Below are positions 15,484 through 27,195 of a stretch of 32,424 nucleotides of DNA, piece by piece. Positions within the stretch are counted from its first letter, which is position 1. Each line of letters opens with the position of its first letter. A program made the translations under genes and the position numbers. Below the pieces are notes generated by a model. That model saw only the letters and a list, made by a program, of their open reading frames with translations. It ran no database searches and was not told where the DNA came from. Source of the stretch: an uncultured Pelagibacteraceae bacterium (lineage in GTDB: Bacteria > Pseudomonadota > Alphaproteobacteria > Pelagibacterales > Pelagibacteraceae); the NCBI GenBank assembly GCA_902546375.1, contig CACCJO010000009.1, positions 1 through 32,424 of the forward strand. The letters run 5' to 3'.

Positions 15484-16233
15484 TTATCTATCGACAACTT
15501 CTATTTTTTTATCACTAACAAATTTTAATATTTGAGAATTACATTGATCGATTTTAGATTGATTCTCTGAACGAAGTACTATTGAAACTCCAAGTTTGCC
15601 AGCATGGAAAAATGGATAGCTTCCTATCTCAACATCTTGATTTTCCTCTTGTACTTTTGTTAAAGAGTTTGCAATTTCACTTTCTACTGTTTTTAAACTA
15701 ATAGTGTGACTTAAGATAGGGTCACCCCCCACAATCTTATTTTTTAGTCCGCCCAACATTGATTTCATTATTGATGGTACCCCTGGTAAACAAAAAACAT
15801 TTTCTACGCTAAAGCCAGGAGCCCCACTAGTTGGATTAAGAATTAAATCTGCATTTGCTGGCATCCAAATCATTTTTTGTCTTCCTTCATTAAACTCACC
15901 TGGTTGGTAATAAGCTTCTAATATTTTATATCCTTCTTTATGAAGTTCGTATTTAAGGCCAAAAGCTTTTGCTACTGATTGAGCAGTTATGTCATCATGT
16001 GTTGGGCCAATACCACCAGTTGTGAAAACATAATTATTAGATTTCCTCAAAAGGTTTAGTGTCTCTACGATTATATCTTCTTGATCTGGAATTATTCTTA
16101 CTTGATTTACTTTTACACCAATGGAATTTAACCATGTTGCTAATGTGCTCGTGTTAGTGTCTTGAGTTCGACCAGAAAGAATTTCGTTACCGATGATTAA
16201 TATTGCAGCATTTACTTTTGTGTTTTTACTCAT
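15484..16233 (-). CDS. CinA N-terminal / molybdopterin-binding-domain protein
   Basis: AAILIIGNEILSGRTQDTNTSTLATWLNSIGV, TTGGIGPTHDDITAQSVAKAFG, LPGVPSIM; no C-terminal deamidase domain. Confidence 0.9.
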   Translation of the reverse strand: MSKNTKVNAAILIIGNEILSGRTQDTNTSTLATWLNSIGVKVNQVRIIPDQEDIIVETLNLLRKSNNYVFTTGGIGPTHDDITAQSVAKAFGLKYELHKEGYKILEAYYQPGEFNEGRQKMIWMPANADLILNPTSGAPGFSVENVFCLPGVPSIMKSMLGGLKNKIVGGDPILSHTISLKTVESEIANSLTKVQEENQDVEIGSYPFFHAGKLGVSIVLRSENQSKIDQCNSQILKFVSDKKIEVVDR

Positions 16234-16253
16234 TTTATATGTATAATTCGAAT

Positions 16254-16952
16254 ATGGAATTTACCAAGTCTTTATTAAAAGGTAAATTAATCAAAAGATA
16301 TAAGCGTTTTTTTGTTGATGTAAATCTAAATAAAGAAATTGTCACTGCACATTGTCCAAATACTGGATCTATGAAAGGTTTGCTAGATGAAGGTAATGAA
16401 GTGCATTTATTCAAGCATGATGATCCAAAAAGAAAGTTAAAATATGGTCTAGAAATTATTAAGGCTAAAAAAAACTTTGTTGGAATAAATACTCATAGAG
16501 CAAATAAAATTGTACACCACGGATTAATTAATAACCTCATCAAGGAATTCAAAAATAACGATAAGATTAATTCAGAAGTTTTTTTTAATAAAGAGACTAG
16601 ATTTGATTTTTTAATTGAAAAAAAAGGTCAAAAAAGTTTTCTAGAAGTGAAGAATGTTACTCTTTTCAGAGATAAAAAAACAGCTGAGTTTCCAGATGCT
16701 ATAACAACTAGGGGATCTAAACATTTGCTTACTCTTATTGATGCCATAAAAAAAGGCTATAAGTCTTACTTAATATTTTTAGTACAAATACAAAATATGG
16801 AGTATTTTAAAATAGCAAAGGATATTGATAGTAAGTATTATGAAAATTATTTGATAGCTAAAAAAGCTGGGGTAAATTTTTTGGCTTATAGATGTAATAT
16901 TAGTTCTAAAAAAATTTATATAGATAAAAAAATAAAAATTATTGATGAGTAA
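16254..16952 (+). CDS. sfsA: SfsA family DNA-binding/sugar fermentation stimulation protein
   Basis: LIKRYKRFFVDV, HCPNTGSMKGLL, FLEVKNVTLF, FPDAITTRGSKHL. ATG at 16254 preferred over the longer ORF. Confidence 0.93.
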   Translation: MEFTKSLLKGKLIKRYKRFFVDVNLNKEIVTAHCPNTGSMKGLLDEGNEVHLFKHDDPKRKLKYGLEIIKAKKNFVGINTHRANKIVHHGLINNLIKEFKNNDKINSEVFFNKETRFDFLIEKKGQKSFLEVKNVTLFRDKKTAEFPDAITTRGSKHLLTLIDAIKKGYKSYLIFLVQIQNMEYFKIAKDIDSKYYENYLIAKKAGVNFLAYRCNISSKKIYIDKKIKIIDE

Positions 16953-17718
16953 TTACACTGAAAAATTTGAAAAAATGAGAATAGCTGGAAAGCTAGCTGC
17001 ACAAACTTTAGACATGTTAACAGAAAATATTAAAGAAGGTGTTTCAACAGCTTACATAGATAAGCTTGGCTATGAGTTTATAAGGGATAATGGTGGCCAC
17101 TCTGCCCCACTTTACTATCGTGGTTTTACTAAATCTTTATGTACATCTCTAAATCATGTTGTATGTCATGGTGTCCCCTCTGAGGATAGAGTTTTAGTTG
17201 AAGGAGACGCCCTTAATGTAGATGTAACTGCTATCATTAATGAACATTATGGAGATACAAGTAGAATGTTTTGTATTGGAAAAACCTCAGTAAAATTAAA
17301 TAATCTAATTGATGCAACTTATCAGTCTATGATGAAAGCAATCAGAATCTTAAAACCTGGCATTAAACTTGGAGATATAGGACATGAAATACAATCTTAT
17401 ATTGAAGAGAAAGGATTTTCTGTAGTTAAGGATTTTTGTGGTCATGGGATAGGGACATCATTTCATGAACCACCAAACATTTTACATTATGGAACAAAGA
17501 ATACAGGTATGGAATTAAAACCTGGGATGACATTTACAATAGAACCAATGATTAATGCTGGTAAATTTAATGTAAAAATGCTTAATGATGGGTGGACTGC
17601 AGTTACAAAAGACAAATCTTTATCTGCACAATTTGAGCATACTGTTGGAATTACTGAAAATGGTTATGAAATATTTACAGAATCTGCTAAAGGTTATTCA
17701 AAGCCTCCATACTTATAA
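16945..17718 (+). CDS. map: Type I methionine aminopeptidase
   Basis: NHVVCHGVPSEDRVLVEGDALNVDVTAIINEHYGDTSRMF, CGHGIGTSFHEPPNILHY, MTFTIEPM, FEHTVGIT. Confidence 0.96.
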   Translation: MSNYTEKFEKMRIAGKLAAQTLDMLTENIKEGVSTAYIDKLGYEFIRDNGGHSAPLYYRGFTKSLCTSLNHVVCHGVPSEDRVLVEGDALNVDVTAIINEHYGDTSRMFCIGKTSVKLNNLIDATYQSMMKAIRILKPGIKLGDIGHEIQSYIEEKGFSVVKDFCGHGIGTSFHEPPNILHYGTKNTGMELKPGMTFTIEPMINAGKFNVKMLNDGWTAVTKDKSLSAQFEHTVGITENGYEIFTESAKGYSKPPYL

Positions 17719-17721
17719 TTA

Positions 17722-19014
17722 ATGATTAAAAGATACTCTCGAAAAGAATTAACAGATATTTGGTCTGAGGAAAATAAATACAAAATATGGTTGGATGTTG
17801 AAATTGCTGCAGCTCAAGCAATGGAAAAACTTGGTCAAATTCCGAAAGGTGTTTCGTCAATAGTTAGGAAAAAAGCTAGAATAAATGTAAAAAGAATTCA
17901 TCAAATTGAAAGTAAAGTTAAACATGATGTAATTGCTTTTTTAACTTCTGTAACTGAAAAAGCAGGAATTAAAGCTAGATACCTCCATCTTGGCATGACT
18001 TCATCTGATGTAGTAGACACAAGTTTTAACATTCAATTGGTTCAGTCAGGAAAAATTATCTTAAAAGACATAGATCTAATTTTAAAAGTATTAAAAAAAC
18101 AAGCTAAAAAATATAAATTTACTCCTTGTATTGGTCGTAGTCATGGAATTCATGCTGAGCCAATAACATTTGGATTAAAATTAGCTTCCTTTTATGAAGA
18201 GTTTAAAAGAAATAGAGAGAGATTAGTTTACGCTATAGATCAAATATCAACTTGTGCAATTTCTGGAGCTGTTGGAACATTTGCAAATGTAAACCCTAAT
18301 GTTGAGAAACATGTTGCAAAAAAACTTGGATTAAAAGTTGAGCCAATCTCTACTCAAATTATCCCTAGAGATCGACATGCATTTTATTTTTCAGTTCTAG
18401 GCATCATTGCAGGAAGTATAGAGAGAGTTGCTATAGAAATTAGACATTTACAAAGATCAGAAGTTTATGAATTACAAGAATACTTTTCTAAAAGTCAAAA
18501 AGGTTCATCTGCAATGCCACATAAAAAAAATCCAATTTTAAGTGAAAACTTAACAGGACTAGCAAGAATGGTAAGAAGTTCTGTTGTTCCAGCGCTTGAA
18601 AATATTGCACTTTGGCATGAAAGAGATATTTCACATTCAAGCGTAGAGAGAAATATTGGTCCTGATGCAAATATTACTCTAGACTTTGCGCTTGTAAGAT
18701 TAGCAAGTGTTTTAGATAATATGATTGTTTATCCAAAAAAAATGCTAGAAAATCTTAATCTTACTAAGGGGCTAATTTTTTCACAAGAAGTGATGCTAGA
18801 ACTAACAAAAACTGGTATCACAAGAGAAAAATCCTATAAGTTAGTTCAAGGATATGCAAAAAAATGCTTTGCTGAAAATTTAGATTTGTTTAATGTTATC
18901 CAGTCTGACAAGTTAATAATGAGTAAAATTTCAATCAAAAAGTTAAAGTCTATCTTTAGTTATTCTAAACATTTTAAAAATGTAAATCTAATTTTTAGGC
19001 GGGTTTTCAAATAA
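17722..19014 (+). CDS. purB: Adenylosuccinate lyase
   Basis: [24 protein letters not shown], signature [24 protein letters not shown]. Confidence 0.96.
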   Translation: MIKRYSRKELTDIWSEENKYKIWLDVEIAAAQAMEKLGQIPKGVSSIVRKKARINVKRIHQIESKVKHDVIAFLTSVTEKAGIKARYLHLGMTSSDVVDTSFNIQLVQSGKIILKDIDLILKVLKKQAKKYKFTPCIGRSHGIHAEPITFGLKLASFYEEFKRNRERLVYAIDQISTCAISGAVGTFANVNPNVEKHVAKKLGLKVEPISTQIIPRDRHAFYFSVLGIIAGSIERVAIEIRHLQRSEVYELQEYFSKSQKGSSAMPHKKNPILSENLTGLARMVRSSVVPALENIALWHERDISHSSVERNIGPDANITLDFALVRLASVLDNMIVYPKKMLENLNLTKGLIFSQEVMLELTKTGITREKSYKLVQGYAKKCFAENLDLFNVIQSDKLIMSKISIKKLKSIFSYSKHFKNVNLIFRRVFK

Positions 19015-19799
19015 TGAAAAAAGGTAAAAAACTTTACGAGGGAAAAGCCAAAATAATTTATTCAACCTCAGATAAAAATTTAGTAATCCAATACTTTAAA
19101 GATGATGCTACAGCATTCAATAATGAAAAAAGAACTACTATTGAGGGTAAGGGAGTTTTAAATAATAGAATTTCTGAACATATACTTACAAATTTGTCTC
19201 AAATAGGTATTGAAAATCATTTAGTCAAACGACTAAACATGAGAGAACAATTAATTAAATTTGTAGAAATAATTCCAATTGAATTTGTTATTCGGAATGT
19301 GGCGACAGGATCTTTAACTAAAAGACTTGGAATAGAAGATGGAACCGTACTAAAAGAACCTTTAATTGAATACTGTTTGAAAGATGACAAACTTGGCGAT
19401 CCTTTAATTTCTGAGGATCATATTTACGCATTTGATTGGGCAAATAAAAAAGAAATTGAAAAGATAAAAAAAACTATTTTTAGAATTAATGATTTTATGA
19501 TTGGAATGTTTAGAGGAGTAGGAATAAAATTAATTGATTTTAAATTAGAATTTGGACGAACTAAAATTGATGGACGAAAAGATATAATTTTGGCTGACGA
19601 AATAAGTCCTGATACTTGTAGATTGTGGGATTCTGCAACTGATAAAAAACTTGATAAAGATAGATTTAGAAAAGATTTAGGAGATTTGTTACCAGCTTAT
19701 ACCGAAGTTGCCAAAAGACTTGGAATTCTACATGAGCAATCGAATGTTTCTGCAGTAAATGTAACCAAACTATCTTCAATTAAAAAGAAACGAAAATGA
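19014..19799 (+). CDS. purC: SAICAR synthase
   Basis: [58 protein letters not shown]. Confidence 0.97.
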   Translation: MKKGKKLYEGKAKIIYSTSDKNLVIQYFKDDATAFNNEKRTTIEGKGVLNNRISEHILTNLSQIGIENHLVKRLNMREQLIKFVEIIPIEFVIRNVATGSLTKRLGIEDGTVLKEPLIEYCLKDDKLGDPLISEDHIYAFDWANKKEIEKIKKTIFRINDFMIGMFRGVGIKLIDFKLEFGRTKIDGRKDIILADEISPDTCRLWDSATDKKLDKDRFRKDLGDLLPAYTEVAKRLGILHEQSNVSAVNVTKLSSIKKKRK

Positions 19800-20038
19800 A
19801 AGTTTCTGCAGTAATAACTTTAAAAAAGGATGTTTTAGATCCACAAGGCAAAGTAATCCATGAAACATTAGATGGTATGGGTTTTAATTCTGTGAATGAA
19901 GTAAGACAAGGAAAATATTTTGAAATTGATGTTAAAGAGAATGATCCAAAAAAAGCTAAAGATCTTGTAGAAGATATGTGTAAAAAACTTTTAGCTAATC
20001 TTGTTATTGAAAACTATAAAATTATTGAGACACAATAA
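19796..20038 (+). CDS. purS: Phosphoribosylformylglycinamidine synthase subunit PurS
   Basis: 80 aa between purC and pur[26 protein letters not shown]. Confidence 0.95.
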   Translation: MKVSAVITLKKDVLDPQGKVIHETLDGMGFNSVNEVRQGKYFEIDVKENDPKKAKDLVEDMCKKLLANLVIENYKIIETQ

Positions 20039-20041
20039 TTA

Positions 20042-20725
20042 ATGAAATCATCGGTTATAACCTTCCCTGGTTCAAATTGTGATCGAGATATGGATGTGGC
20101 TCTCACAAAATTTGGATTCAAAAATAAAATGGTTTGGCATAATGATCAAGAATTGCCCAAAAGTGATTTGATTGTTTTGCCTGGTGGTTTTTCTTACGGT
20201 GATTATTTGCGTTGTGGCAGTATGGCCTCAAAGTCAAAAATTATGCATTCAGTAATTAATTTTGCAAAATCAGGTGGATTGGTAATGGGAATTTGTAATG
20301 GTTTTCAAATTTTGGTTGAGTCTGGTTTGGTACCAGGAGTATTATTAAGAAATAAATATCTTCAGTTTATCTGTAAAAATATCCATGTAAAAGTTGACAA
20401 CAAAGAGAACACATTTTTTAAAAATCTAGATAAAAAAGTTTTGGAGTTTCACATAGCTCATAATGAGGGTAACTATTTTTGTACTAACGATCAACTTAAA
20501 GAAATTGAAGATAATAATCAAATAGCAATTTATTATTGTGATCAAAATGGCAATACGAATGATCAAATAAATCCTAATGGTTCAATAAAAAATATTGCAG
20601 GTATTTTAAACAAAGAAAAAAATGTTTTAGGAATGATGCCTCATCCTGAGAGAATGATAGATCAAAGTTTATCTGGGGAAGATGGATCCATCTTTTTTAA
20701 AAATCTTTTAAATAATATTAAATAA
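20042..20725 (+). CDS. purQ: Phosphoribosylformylglycinamidine synthase subunit PurQ
   Basis: [47 protein letters not shown]. Confidence 0.97.
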   Translation: MKSSVITFPGSNCDRDMDVALTKFGFKNKMVWHNDQELPKSDLIVLPGGFSYGDYLRCGSMASKSKIMHSVINFAKSGGLVMGICNGFQILVESGLVPGVLLRNKYLQFICKNIHVKVDNKENTFFKNLDKKVLEFHIAHNEGNYFCTNDQLKEIEDNNQIAIYYCDQNGNTNDQINPNGSIKNIAGILNKEKNVLGMMPHPERMIDQSLSGEDGSIFFKNLLNNIK

Positions 20726-22914
20726 TGTTGGTTAACGAAAAAATTGCAATTGAACATGGTTTAAAATCAGATGAGTATAAAAAGATTTGTAAATTATTAA
20801 AAAGAACACCTAATATTACTGAATTAGGTATATTTTCTGCAATGTGGAATGAACATTGTTCCTATAAATCTTCACGAATTCATTTAAAAAAATTACATAC
20901 TAAAGGAAAAAAAGTAATTCAAGGGCCAGGTGAAAATGCTGGCGTTATTGATATTGAAGACGGAGATGCAATAGTTTTTAAAATCGAGAGTCATAATCAC
21001 CCATCGTTTATTGAGCCTTACCAAGGAGCAGCAACAGGAGTTGGTGGAATTATGCGAGATGTTTTTACCATGGGTGCAAGACCCATTGCTAACTTAAATT
21101 CAATACATTTTGGTTCAACTCAAAATAAAAAAACAAAAAATTTATTAAGAGGTGTTGTTCATGGAATTGGTGGTTATGGAAACTGTATGGGAGTACCTAC
21201 CATAGCAGGACAAACATCTTTTGATCGATCATATAATGGAAATATCTTGGTGAATGCGATGACTTTAGGATTAGTTAAAAAAGATAAGATATTTTACTCT
21301 AAAGCAGCTGGTTTAAATAAACCAGTTATATATGTTGGATCAAAAACCGGTAGAGATGGAATTCATGGGGCAAGTATGGCCTCTGCAAGTTTTGATGAAA
21401 AAATTGAGGAAAAAAAACCAACTGTGCAAGTTGGAGATCCTTTTACTGAAAAACTTTTATTAGAAGCATGCCTAGAGTTAATGTCAGGAGACTCAATTAT
21501 TGCAATTCAAGATATGGGAGCTGCAGGACTAACCTCTTCAAGTATTGAAATGGCATCGAAGGGAAATTTAGGTATTGAAATTAACTTAAACAAAGTTCCA
21601 TGTAGAGAAACCAAAATGACACCTTATGAAATTATGTTATCAGAAAGCCAGGAACGAATGCTTATAGTTCTTGAGAGTGGCAAAGAGGAAATAGCCAAAA
21701 AAATATTTGATAAATGGAATTTAGACTTCGCTGTAATTGGAAAAACAACCAACACAAAGAATATTGAATTGTTTTTTGATAACAAACAAGTAGCTAATAT
21801 TCCAGTGAATACATTGGTTGAAAACTCACCGATGTATGATCGAAAATGGAAAAAATCAAAATTACCAAAAAAAAATAAAATAGATAAAACAATATTTAAA
21901 AGTCTAAAAATCAAAGATACGTTAAAAAAAATCTTATCCAGCCCAAATGTTTGTAGCAAAGAATGGATTTGGCAACAATATGATCACACCGTAATGGGTG
22001 ATACTATACAAAAACCTGGTGGAGACTCTGGTGTAGTAAGAGTTCATAAAACAGATAAAGCTATAGCTGCTACAGTTGACTCATCTGCAACTTATTGTTG
22101 GGCACATCCACTCACAGGAGGTAAGCAAGTCGTTTGTGAAACTTGGAGAAATTTAATCTCAGTAGGTGCTAAGCCTATAGCAGTTACGAATTGTTTAAAT
22201 TTTGGAAGTCCAGAGAAAGAAGAAAATATGGGTGAGTTTGTAGAATGTGTTCAAGGTATCAGTGAAGCATGTAAGTATTTAGATTATCCTGTTGTTTCAG
22301 GAAATGTATCTTTTTACAACGAAACTAAAGACATCGGAATTAAACCAACTCCTACGATAGGAGGTGTGGGTTTGATTAAAGATTACAAAAAAATGATCAC
22401 AATGGATTTTAAAGAAATTGACAATATCGTATTAGTGATTGGTAAAACAGAGGGTCATATAGATCAAAGTTTATTATCAAGAATAATATTAAATGAAAAT
22501 AATGGACCCCCACCTGAGGTAAATTTATTTAATGAAAAAAATAATGGTCTGACTCTTCTTAATTTAATAGAGAAAAATTTCATAAAAAGTGCCCATGATG
22601 TATCTCTCGGTGGAATAATCATAGCGATAAGCAAAATGTGTATAAAAGGAAATAAAGGTATACAAATTAAAAAACCAAAATTTTTGATTAATGAAATTGA
22701 ATACTTTTTTGCTGAAGATCAAGGAAGATATTTGATTGAAATAAATCCAAAAGATTTAAAAGAAGTCTCTAAAATTTTAGATAAAAATTCAGTACATTAT
22801 GATGAGATAGGTAAAATCATCGATAAAGAGATGATAATTGATCAAAAGACGAAACTAACAATTGACGAATTAAAATCATATAATACTAATTGGCTTAAGA
22901 GTTACATGGTTTGA
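20725..22914 (+). CDS. purL: Phosphoribosylformylglycinamidine synthase subunit PurL
   Basis: [48 protein letters not shown]. Confidence 0.98.
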   Translation: MLVNEKIAIEHGLKSDEYKKICKLLKRTPNITELGIFSAMWNEHCSYKSSRIHLKKLHTKGKKVIQGPGENAGVIDIEDGDAIVFKIESHNHPSFIEPYQGAATGVGGIMRDVFTMGARPIANLNSIHFGSTQNKKTKNLLRGVVHGIGGYGNCMGVPTIAGQTSFDRSYNGNILVNAMTLGLVKKDKIFYSKAAGLNKPVIYVGSKTGRDGIHGASMASASFDEKIEEKKPTVQVGDPFTEKLLLEACLELMSGDSIIAIQDMGAAGLTSSSIEMASKGNLGIEINLNKVPCRETKMTPYEIMLSESQERMLIVLESGKEEIAKKIFDKWNLDFAVIGKTTNTKNIELFFDNKQVANIPVNTLVENSPMYDRKWKKSKLPKKNKIDKTIFKSLKIKDTLKKILSSPNVCSKEWIWQQYDHTVMGDTIQKPGGDSGVVRVHKTDKAIAATVDSSATYCWAHPLTGGKQVVCETWRNLISVGAKPIAVTNCLNFGSPEKEENMGEFVECVQGISEACKYLDYPVVSGNVSFYNETKDIGIKPTPTIGGVGLIKDYKKMITMDFKEIDNIVLVIGKTEGHIDQSLLSRIILNENNGPPPEVNLFNEKNNGLTLLNLIEKNFIKSAHDVSLGGIIIAISKMCIKGNKGIQIKKPKFLINEIEYFFAEDQGRYLIEINPKDLKEVSKILDKNSVHYDEIGKIIDKEMIIDQKTKLTIDELKSYNTNWLKSYMV

Positions 22915-22916
22915 TT

Positions 22917-23147
22917 ATGGCAATGGATTTAAAAGAGATTGAGAAATTTATTAAAGAAGCAATGCCAGATGCTTCAATTGAAATACAAGATTTAGCTGGA
23001 GATGGTAATCATTATTCTGCTACTGTAACATCGTCTCAATTCGCTGGAAAAAGTAAAATTGAACAACACAAAATGGTTTATAATTCATTAAAAGGCAGAA
23101 TGGGGAATGAATTACATGCCTTAGCTATTAAAACAAAGGAACAATAA
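22917..23147 (+). CDS. bolA: BolA family protein
   Basis: ~76 aa; ASIEIQDLAGDGNHYSATV, KSKIEQHKMVYNSLKGRMGNELHALAIKT; upstream of the monothiol glutaredoxin. Confidence 0.92.
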   Translation: MAMDLKEIEKFIKEAMPDASIEIQDLAGDGNHYSATVTSSQFAGKSKIEQHKMVYNSLKGRMGNELHALAIKTKEQ

Positions 23148-23479
23148 TGGATGATAAAACAAAAAATATAATTCAAAATCATATCGACACTAACGATGTA
23201 TGTTTATTCATGAAGGGAACTCCAGATGCTCCACAGTGTGGATTCTCAATGGCAGTTTCAAACATGCTAAAAATTTTAGAGGTAAATTTTAAAAGTGTAA
23301 ATGTTCTTGAAGACCAATCAATAAGAGAGGGAATTAAAATTTTTAGTGATTGGCCTACTATTCCTCAACTTTACGTAAAAAAAGAATTTGTTGGTGGGTG
23401 TGATATTGTAAAAGAAATGTACGAAAGTGGTGAATTAAAAAAAGTTTTTGAGGAAAAAAACATAAAATTTAAAAACTAA
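23147..23479 (+). CDS. grxD: Monothiol glutaredoxin (Grx4 family)
   Basis: FMKGTPDAPQCGFSMAV (CGFS), WPTIPQLYVKKEFVGGCDIV. Confidence 0.96.
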   Translation: MDDKTKNIIQNHIDTNDVCLFMKGTPDAPQCGFSMAVSNMLKILEVNFKSVNVLEDQSIREGIKIFSDWPTIPQLYVKKEFVGGCDIVKEMYESGELKKVFEEKNIKFKN

Positions 23480-24219
23480 TTTTTTTCAAAAAAAACTATA
23501 TCAGATATATCAGTGTTACCTTTATATTTGTAAACATTCTTAATAGTGTCTAGTAAAAGATTTATTACTTTGCTTGAAACTAACGAAGAAGAAAACGGTT
23601 TTTTTTGTAAGATATAATCAGCTAATTCATCGATTTTAATATCATTTACATCATTAAGATGTTTAAAGTAATTTGGAAATTTATAGTCCTCAATTACATA
23701 AAAACCACCACCAACAAGATATTCATAAAAGTGATTTAACGCATTTAATTGATCGCTGAGTTTATGGGAACCGTCATCAATTATAACATCAAAATGCTCA
23801 AAAGTTTCTTTATGATTTATCTTTTTAATAAATTTCGAAACCATTTTTGGATTTGATGAATTTAAACCAAATACGTTAATTTTTTTCGAATAATATTTAA
23901 AATTCGAAATGTTTATGTCTAGACAATAAATTTCACAATTCGGAAAGTATTTAGAAAATGCAGCAGCTGAGGCTCCAGAAAACGATCCTATTTCTAAAAT
24001 TTTAATTTTCTTTTCTTTTAAAAAAAATAGATGTTTTTCATAATATTTTGAAAAACCGTGAGTTTTGTTTTTTTTGTCTTTACTATATTCAGATTTATCT
24101 GTTCCATAATGGGAAAAAAGTTTATCTAGAGAAGAGTCTTCTATTCCATCTAAATCAATATTATCTTTTTTTTTAAGCTTATAAATTAAGCTTCTTTTAA
24201 ATAAACTTAGAAAGTTCAA
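23476..24219 (-). CDS. Class I SAM-dependent methyltransferase
   Basis: HYGTDKSEYS...HGFSKYYEKHL, motif I ILEIGSFSGASAAAFSKYF, FDVIIDDGSHK. Confidence 0.82.
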   Translation of the reverse strand: MNFLSLFKRSLIYKLKKKDNIDLDGIEDSSLDKLFSHYGTDKSEYSKDKKNKTHGFSKYYEKHLFFLKEKKIKILEIGSFSGASAAAFSKYFPNCEIYCLDINISNFKYYSKKINVFGLNSSNPKMVSKFIKKINHKETFEHFDVIIDDGSHKLSDQLNALNHFYEYLVGGGFYVIEDYKFPNYFKHLNDVNDIKIDELADYILQKKPFSSSLVSSKVINLLLDTIKNVYKYKGNTDISDIVFFEKN

Positions 24220-24221
24220 TT

Positions 24222-24839
24222 TTATCTAGAGTAATATTCAATAACTAAATTTGGTTCCATTACTACAGGATAAGGAACTTCTTCAAATTTTGGAATTCTG
24301 ACAAACTTAAATTTTTTGTTTTTTTGATCTAATTGAATATATTCAGGTGCTTCTCTCTCTTTACTTGCTAAAGCTATATCAATGATTGCGAGTTGTTTAG
24401 ATTTATCTCTTATTTCAATGCTATCTTCCTCTTTAACCAAGTAACTAGAAATATTTACTTTTTTTCCATTCACTTTAACGTGTCCGTGGTTGATCAACTG
24501 TCTAGCTGAAAAAATTGTTGTAGCAAACTTAGCTCTGTAAATTACTGCATCTAGTCTTCTTTCTAAAAGACCAATTAAATTTTCACTGGTATCTCCTTTA
24601 ATCATAGAAGCCTTTTTATAAATATTCCTAAACTGTCTCTCATTAATGTTTCCATAATAAGCTTTAAGTTTTTGTTTTGCTTGTAATTGAATACCATAAT
24701 CAGAAGGTTTTCCTTGTTTACTCTGACCATGCTGACCTGGTCCGTAAGCTCTTTTATTGAATGGGCTTTTCGGCCTGCCCCACAGGTTAACCTTTAGTCT
24801 TCTATCGACTTTGTGTTTAGAGTTAATTCTTTTTGTCAT
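24222..24839 (-). CDS. rpsD: 30S ribosomal protein S4
   Basis: [39 protein letters not shown]4 domain [38 protein letters not shown]. Confidence 0.98.
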   Translation of the reverse strand: MTKRINSKHKVDRRLKVNLWGRPKSPFNKRAYGPGQHGQSKQGKPSDYGIQLQAKQKLKAYYGNINERQFRNIYKKASMIKGDTSENLIGLLERRLDAVIYRAKFATTIFSARQLINHGHVKVNGKKVNISSYLVKEEDSIEIRDKSKQLAIIDIALASKEREAPEYIQLDQKNKKFKFVRIPKFEEVPYPVVMEPNLVIEYYSR

Positions 24840-24879
24840 TTAATATTGGGTCTTATAAACTTACTCTTTTGTTTGTCAA

Positions 24880-25593
24880 TCAACGTTTTTTACCTAAACT
24901 TGCGAATACACCTGATAATATACGTGTTTCTTTATCAGATAACTCCATTTTATAAAAAATATTTCTCAGGTTCTCAAGCATTTTAGGTTTCTTTTCTTTG
25001 GGTCTAAAAAAATTAATTTCATCTAAATTTTTAATGCAAAGACTTAACATCGATTGAATTTCTTTTTTATTAGCTGATTTGATTTTTTTTGATCTTTTAA
25101 ATGAAGTATTTTTTAGTTTGATAAGGCTAGATACGTGTTGAGCAATAATAATCAAACTATGGGATAAATTCAAAGATTTAAAATCAGGGTTAGTAGGTAT
25201 TTGTAAAGTATAATTAGCATAACTGATTTCATCGTTTGATAAACCTGACGCCTCTGAGCCAAACAGAAAACCGATTTTCTTTTTAAAATCAATTTTTTTT
25301 AAATCATATAAGTTTATATGTTTGATATTTTTATTTCTAAATCTTGCAGAAGTGGCGATAATAATATCAATTTTGCTTATTGCATCTCCCAAATTATCAT
25401 AATTTTTGCTTTGTTTGATAATATCTTTAGCTCCAACCGATGTGGCTAGAATTTTATCATTTGGAAAAGTAGTTTTTGGGTTTACCAAAATCAATTTATT
25501 AAAATCGAAGTTTTTAATTGCTCTGGCACAGGCACCAATATTTTCTGATAATTGAGGTTTATGAAGAATAAATGAGATATTATTTTTACTCAT
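24880..25593 (-). CDS. RNA methyltransferase, TrmJ-like SPOUT family
   Basis: ISFILHKPQLSENIGACARAIKNFDFNKLILVNPK, FLFGSEASGLSNDEI, LNLSHSLIIIAQ. Confidence 0.9.
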   Translation of the reverse strand: MSKNNISFILHKPQLSENIGACARAIKNFDFNKLILVNPKTTFPNDKILATSVGAKDIIKQSKNYDNLGDAISKIDIIIATSARFRNKNIKHINLYDLKKIDFKKKIGFLFGSEASGLSNDEISYANYTLQIPTNPDFKSLNLSHSLIIIAQHVSSLIKLKNTSFKRSKKIKSANKKEIQSMLSLCIKNLDEINFFRPKEKKPKMLENLRNIFYKMELSDKETRILSGVFASLGKKR

Positions 25594-27195
25594 TTATTTA
25601 CTTGCAGGCGCATTATCTTTAAATAATTTATAATCCAAACTATCAATTAATGCTTTAAACGAAGCTTCGATAATGTTTGTTGAGACACCAATAGTAAACC
25701 AATTTTTTCCTTGAGAGTCCGTGCTTTCAATTGAAACTCTTGTGACAGCCTCAGTCCCTGTATTTAAAATTCTTACTTTATAATCTACCAGTTTTAAATC
25801 TTTTAAATATTTTGAGTATTTTGCTAATCTATCAACGTTTTGTCTGATAGCATTATCTAGAGCATTTACTGGACCATTCCCTTCTCCTTCACACATAATC
25901 TTTTCTCCATCAACTTCTAATTGAGCTTTTGCAGATGAAACTATTTCGCCAGAATTACTTTTTTTTACTGAGACGTCATATTCATTAATAGATATATATC
26001 TTGGTATTTCTCCAATAATTCTTCTAGCTAATAATTCAAATGATGCATCTGCACCATCATAACTATAACCAATGAATTCTCTGTCTTTCACTTCATCTAA
26101 TAATTTTTTAATTTTTGGATCGTTTTCTTGAATATCAATTTTAATACTTTTTAATCTAGAGATAATATTTGATTTTCCTGATTGATCAGAAATAACAATA
26201 TTTCTTGTGTTGCCAACTTCCTCTGGATTAATGTGTTCATAAGTTTTTGGATTTTTTTGTACAGCAGATACATGCAATCCCCCTTTATGTGAAAAAGCTG
26301 CTGCACCCACATATGGTAAATGTTGGTTAGGTTTTCTATTTAAAATTTCATCTAAAAGTCTTGAACAATCAGTTAGATTTTTAATATCTTTTGATTTTAT
26401 TCCAATTTCAAATTGAGATGAAAAATCTTTCTTTAAAAAAAATGTTGGTATTAATGACATTAAATTTGCATTTCCACATCTTTCACCCAATCCATTTATT
26501 GTACCTTGAATTTGTCGAACACCAGACAATACTGCTGCTAATGAATTAGCAACCGCATTACCAGTATCGTTATGTGCGTGAATTCCTAAGTTTTTTCCCG
26601 GTACTACTTTTGTAACCTCACTAACTATCTGTGTAACTTCATGTGGAAGTGTACCTCCGTTCGTATCACATAATATCACCCACCTTGCACCTTGGTCATA
26701 AGCAGCTTTAATACATGAAAGTGCATATTTTGGATTTGCTTTATAACCATCGAAAAAATGTTCTGCATCGAACATGAATTCTTTTTTTGCTTTAACAAAA
26801 TGTTTCGCACTTTCAGAAATATTATCTAAATTTTCTTCATTGGTAATTCCTAAAGCAACATCAACATGAAAGTCCCAAGACTTACCAACTAAACATACTG
26901 CAGAGGTATTAGAGTTCATGAGTGCAGATAAACCAGTGTCATTTTCTGCACTTCGTCCAGATCTTTTTGTCATTCCAAAAGATGTTAGCTTTGAATTCTT
27001 AAAATCATGTTTCTTTTGAAAAAATTCTGTATCAGTTGGGTTAGCTCCAGGCCATCCTGCCTCTATATAATCCACACCCAAATTATCCAAAGCTGAAGCA
27101 ATTTTTTCTTTATCTTCTAAAGAAAAATCAACTCCTTGTGTTTGAGCTCCATCTCTTAGAGTTGTATCAAATATGTATAATCTTTCTTTGCTCAT
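25594..27195 (-). CDS. cimA: Citramalate synthase
   Basis: LYIFDTTLRDGAQTQGVDFSLEDKEKIASALDNLGVDYIEAGWPGANPTD; HMGL fold plus LeuA dimer domain. Confidence 0.93.
   Translation of the reverse strand: MSKERLYIFDTTLRDGAQTQGVDFSLEDKEKIASALDNLGVDYIEAGWPGANPTDTEFFQKKHDFKNSKLTSFGMTKRSGRSAENDTGLSALMNSNTSAVCLVGKSWDFHVDVALGITNEENLDNISESAKHFVKAKKEFMFDAEHFFDGYKANPKYALSCIKAAYDQGARWVILCDTNGGTLPHEVTQIVSEVTKVVPGKNLGIHAHNDTGNAVANSLAAVLSGVRQIQGTINGLGERCGNANLMSLIPTFFLKKDFSSQFEIGIKSKDIKNLTDCSRLLDEILNRKPNQHLPYVGAAAFSHKGGLHVSAVQKNPKTYEHINPEEVGNTRNIVISDQSGKSNIISRLKSIKIDIQENDPKIKKLLDEVKDREFIGYSYDGADASFELLARRIIGEIPRYISINEYDVSVKKSNSGEIVSSAKAQLEVDGEKIMCEGEGNGPVNALDNAIRQNVDRLAKYSKYLKDLKLVDYKVRILNTGTEAVTRVSIESTDSQGKNWFTIGVSTNIIEASFKALIDSLDYKLFKDNAPASK

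Noticed and set aside
21624-21959. Minus-strand ORF inside purL
   Set aside because: Antisense to purL; no family recognised.
17722-22914. purB-purC-purS-purQ-purL cluster as unusual
   Set aside because: Ordinary purine biosynthesis genes with the common PurSQL split; no anomaly seen.
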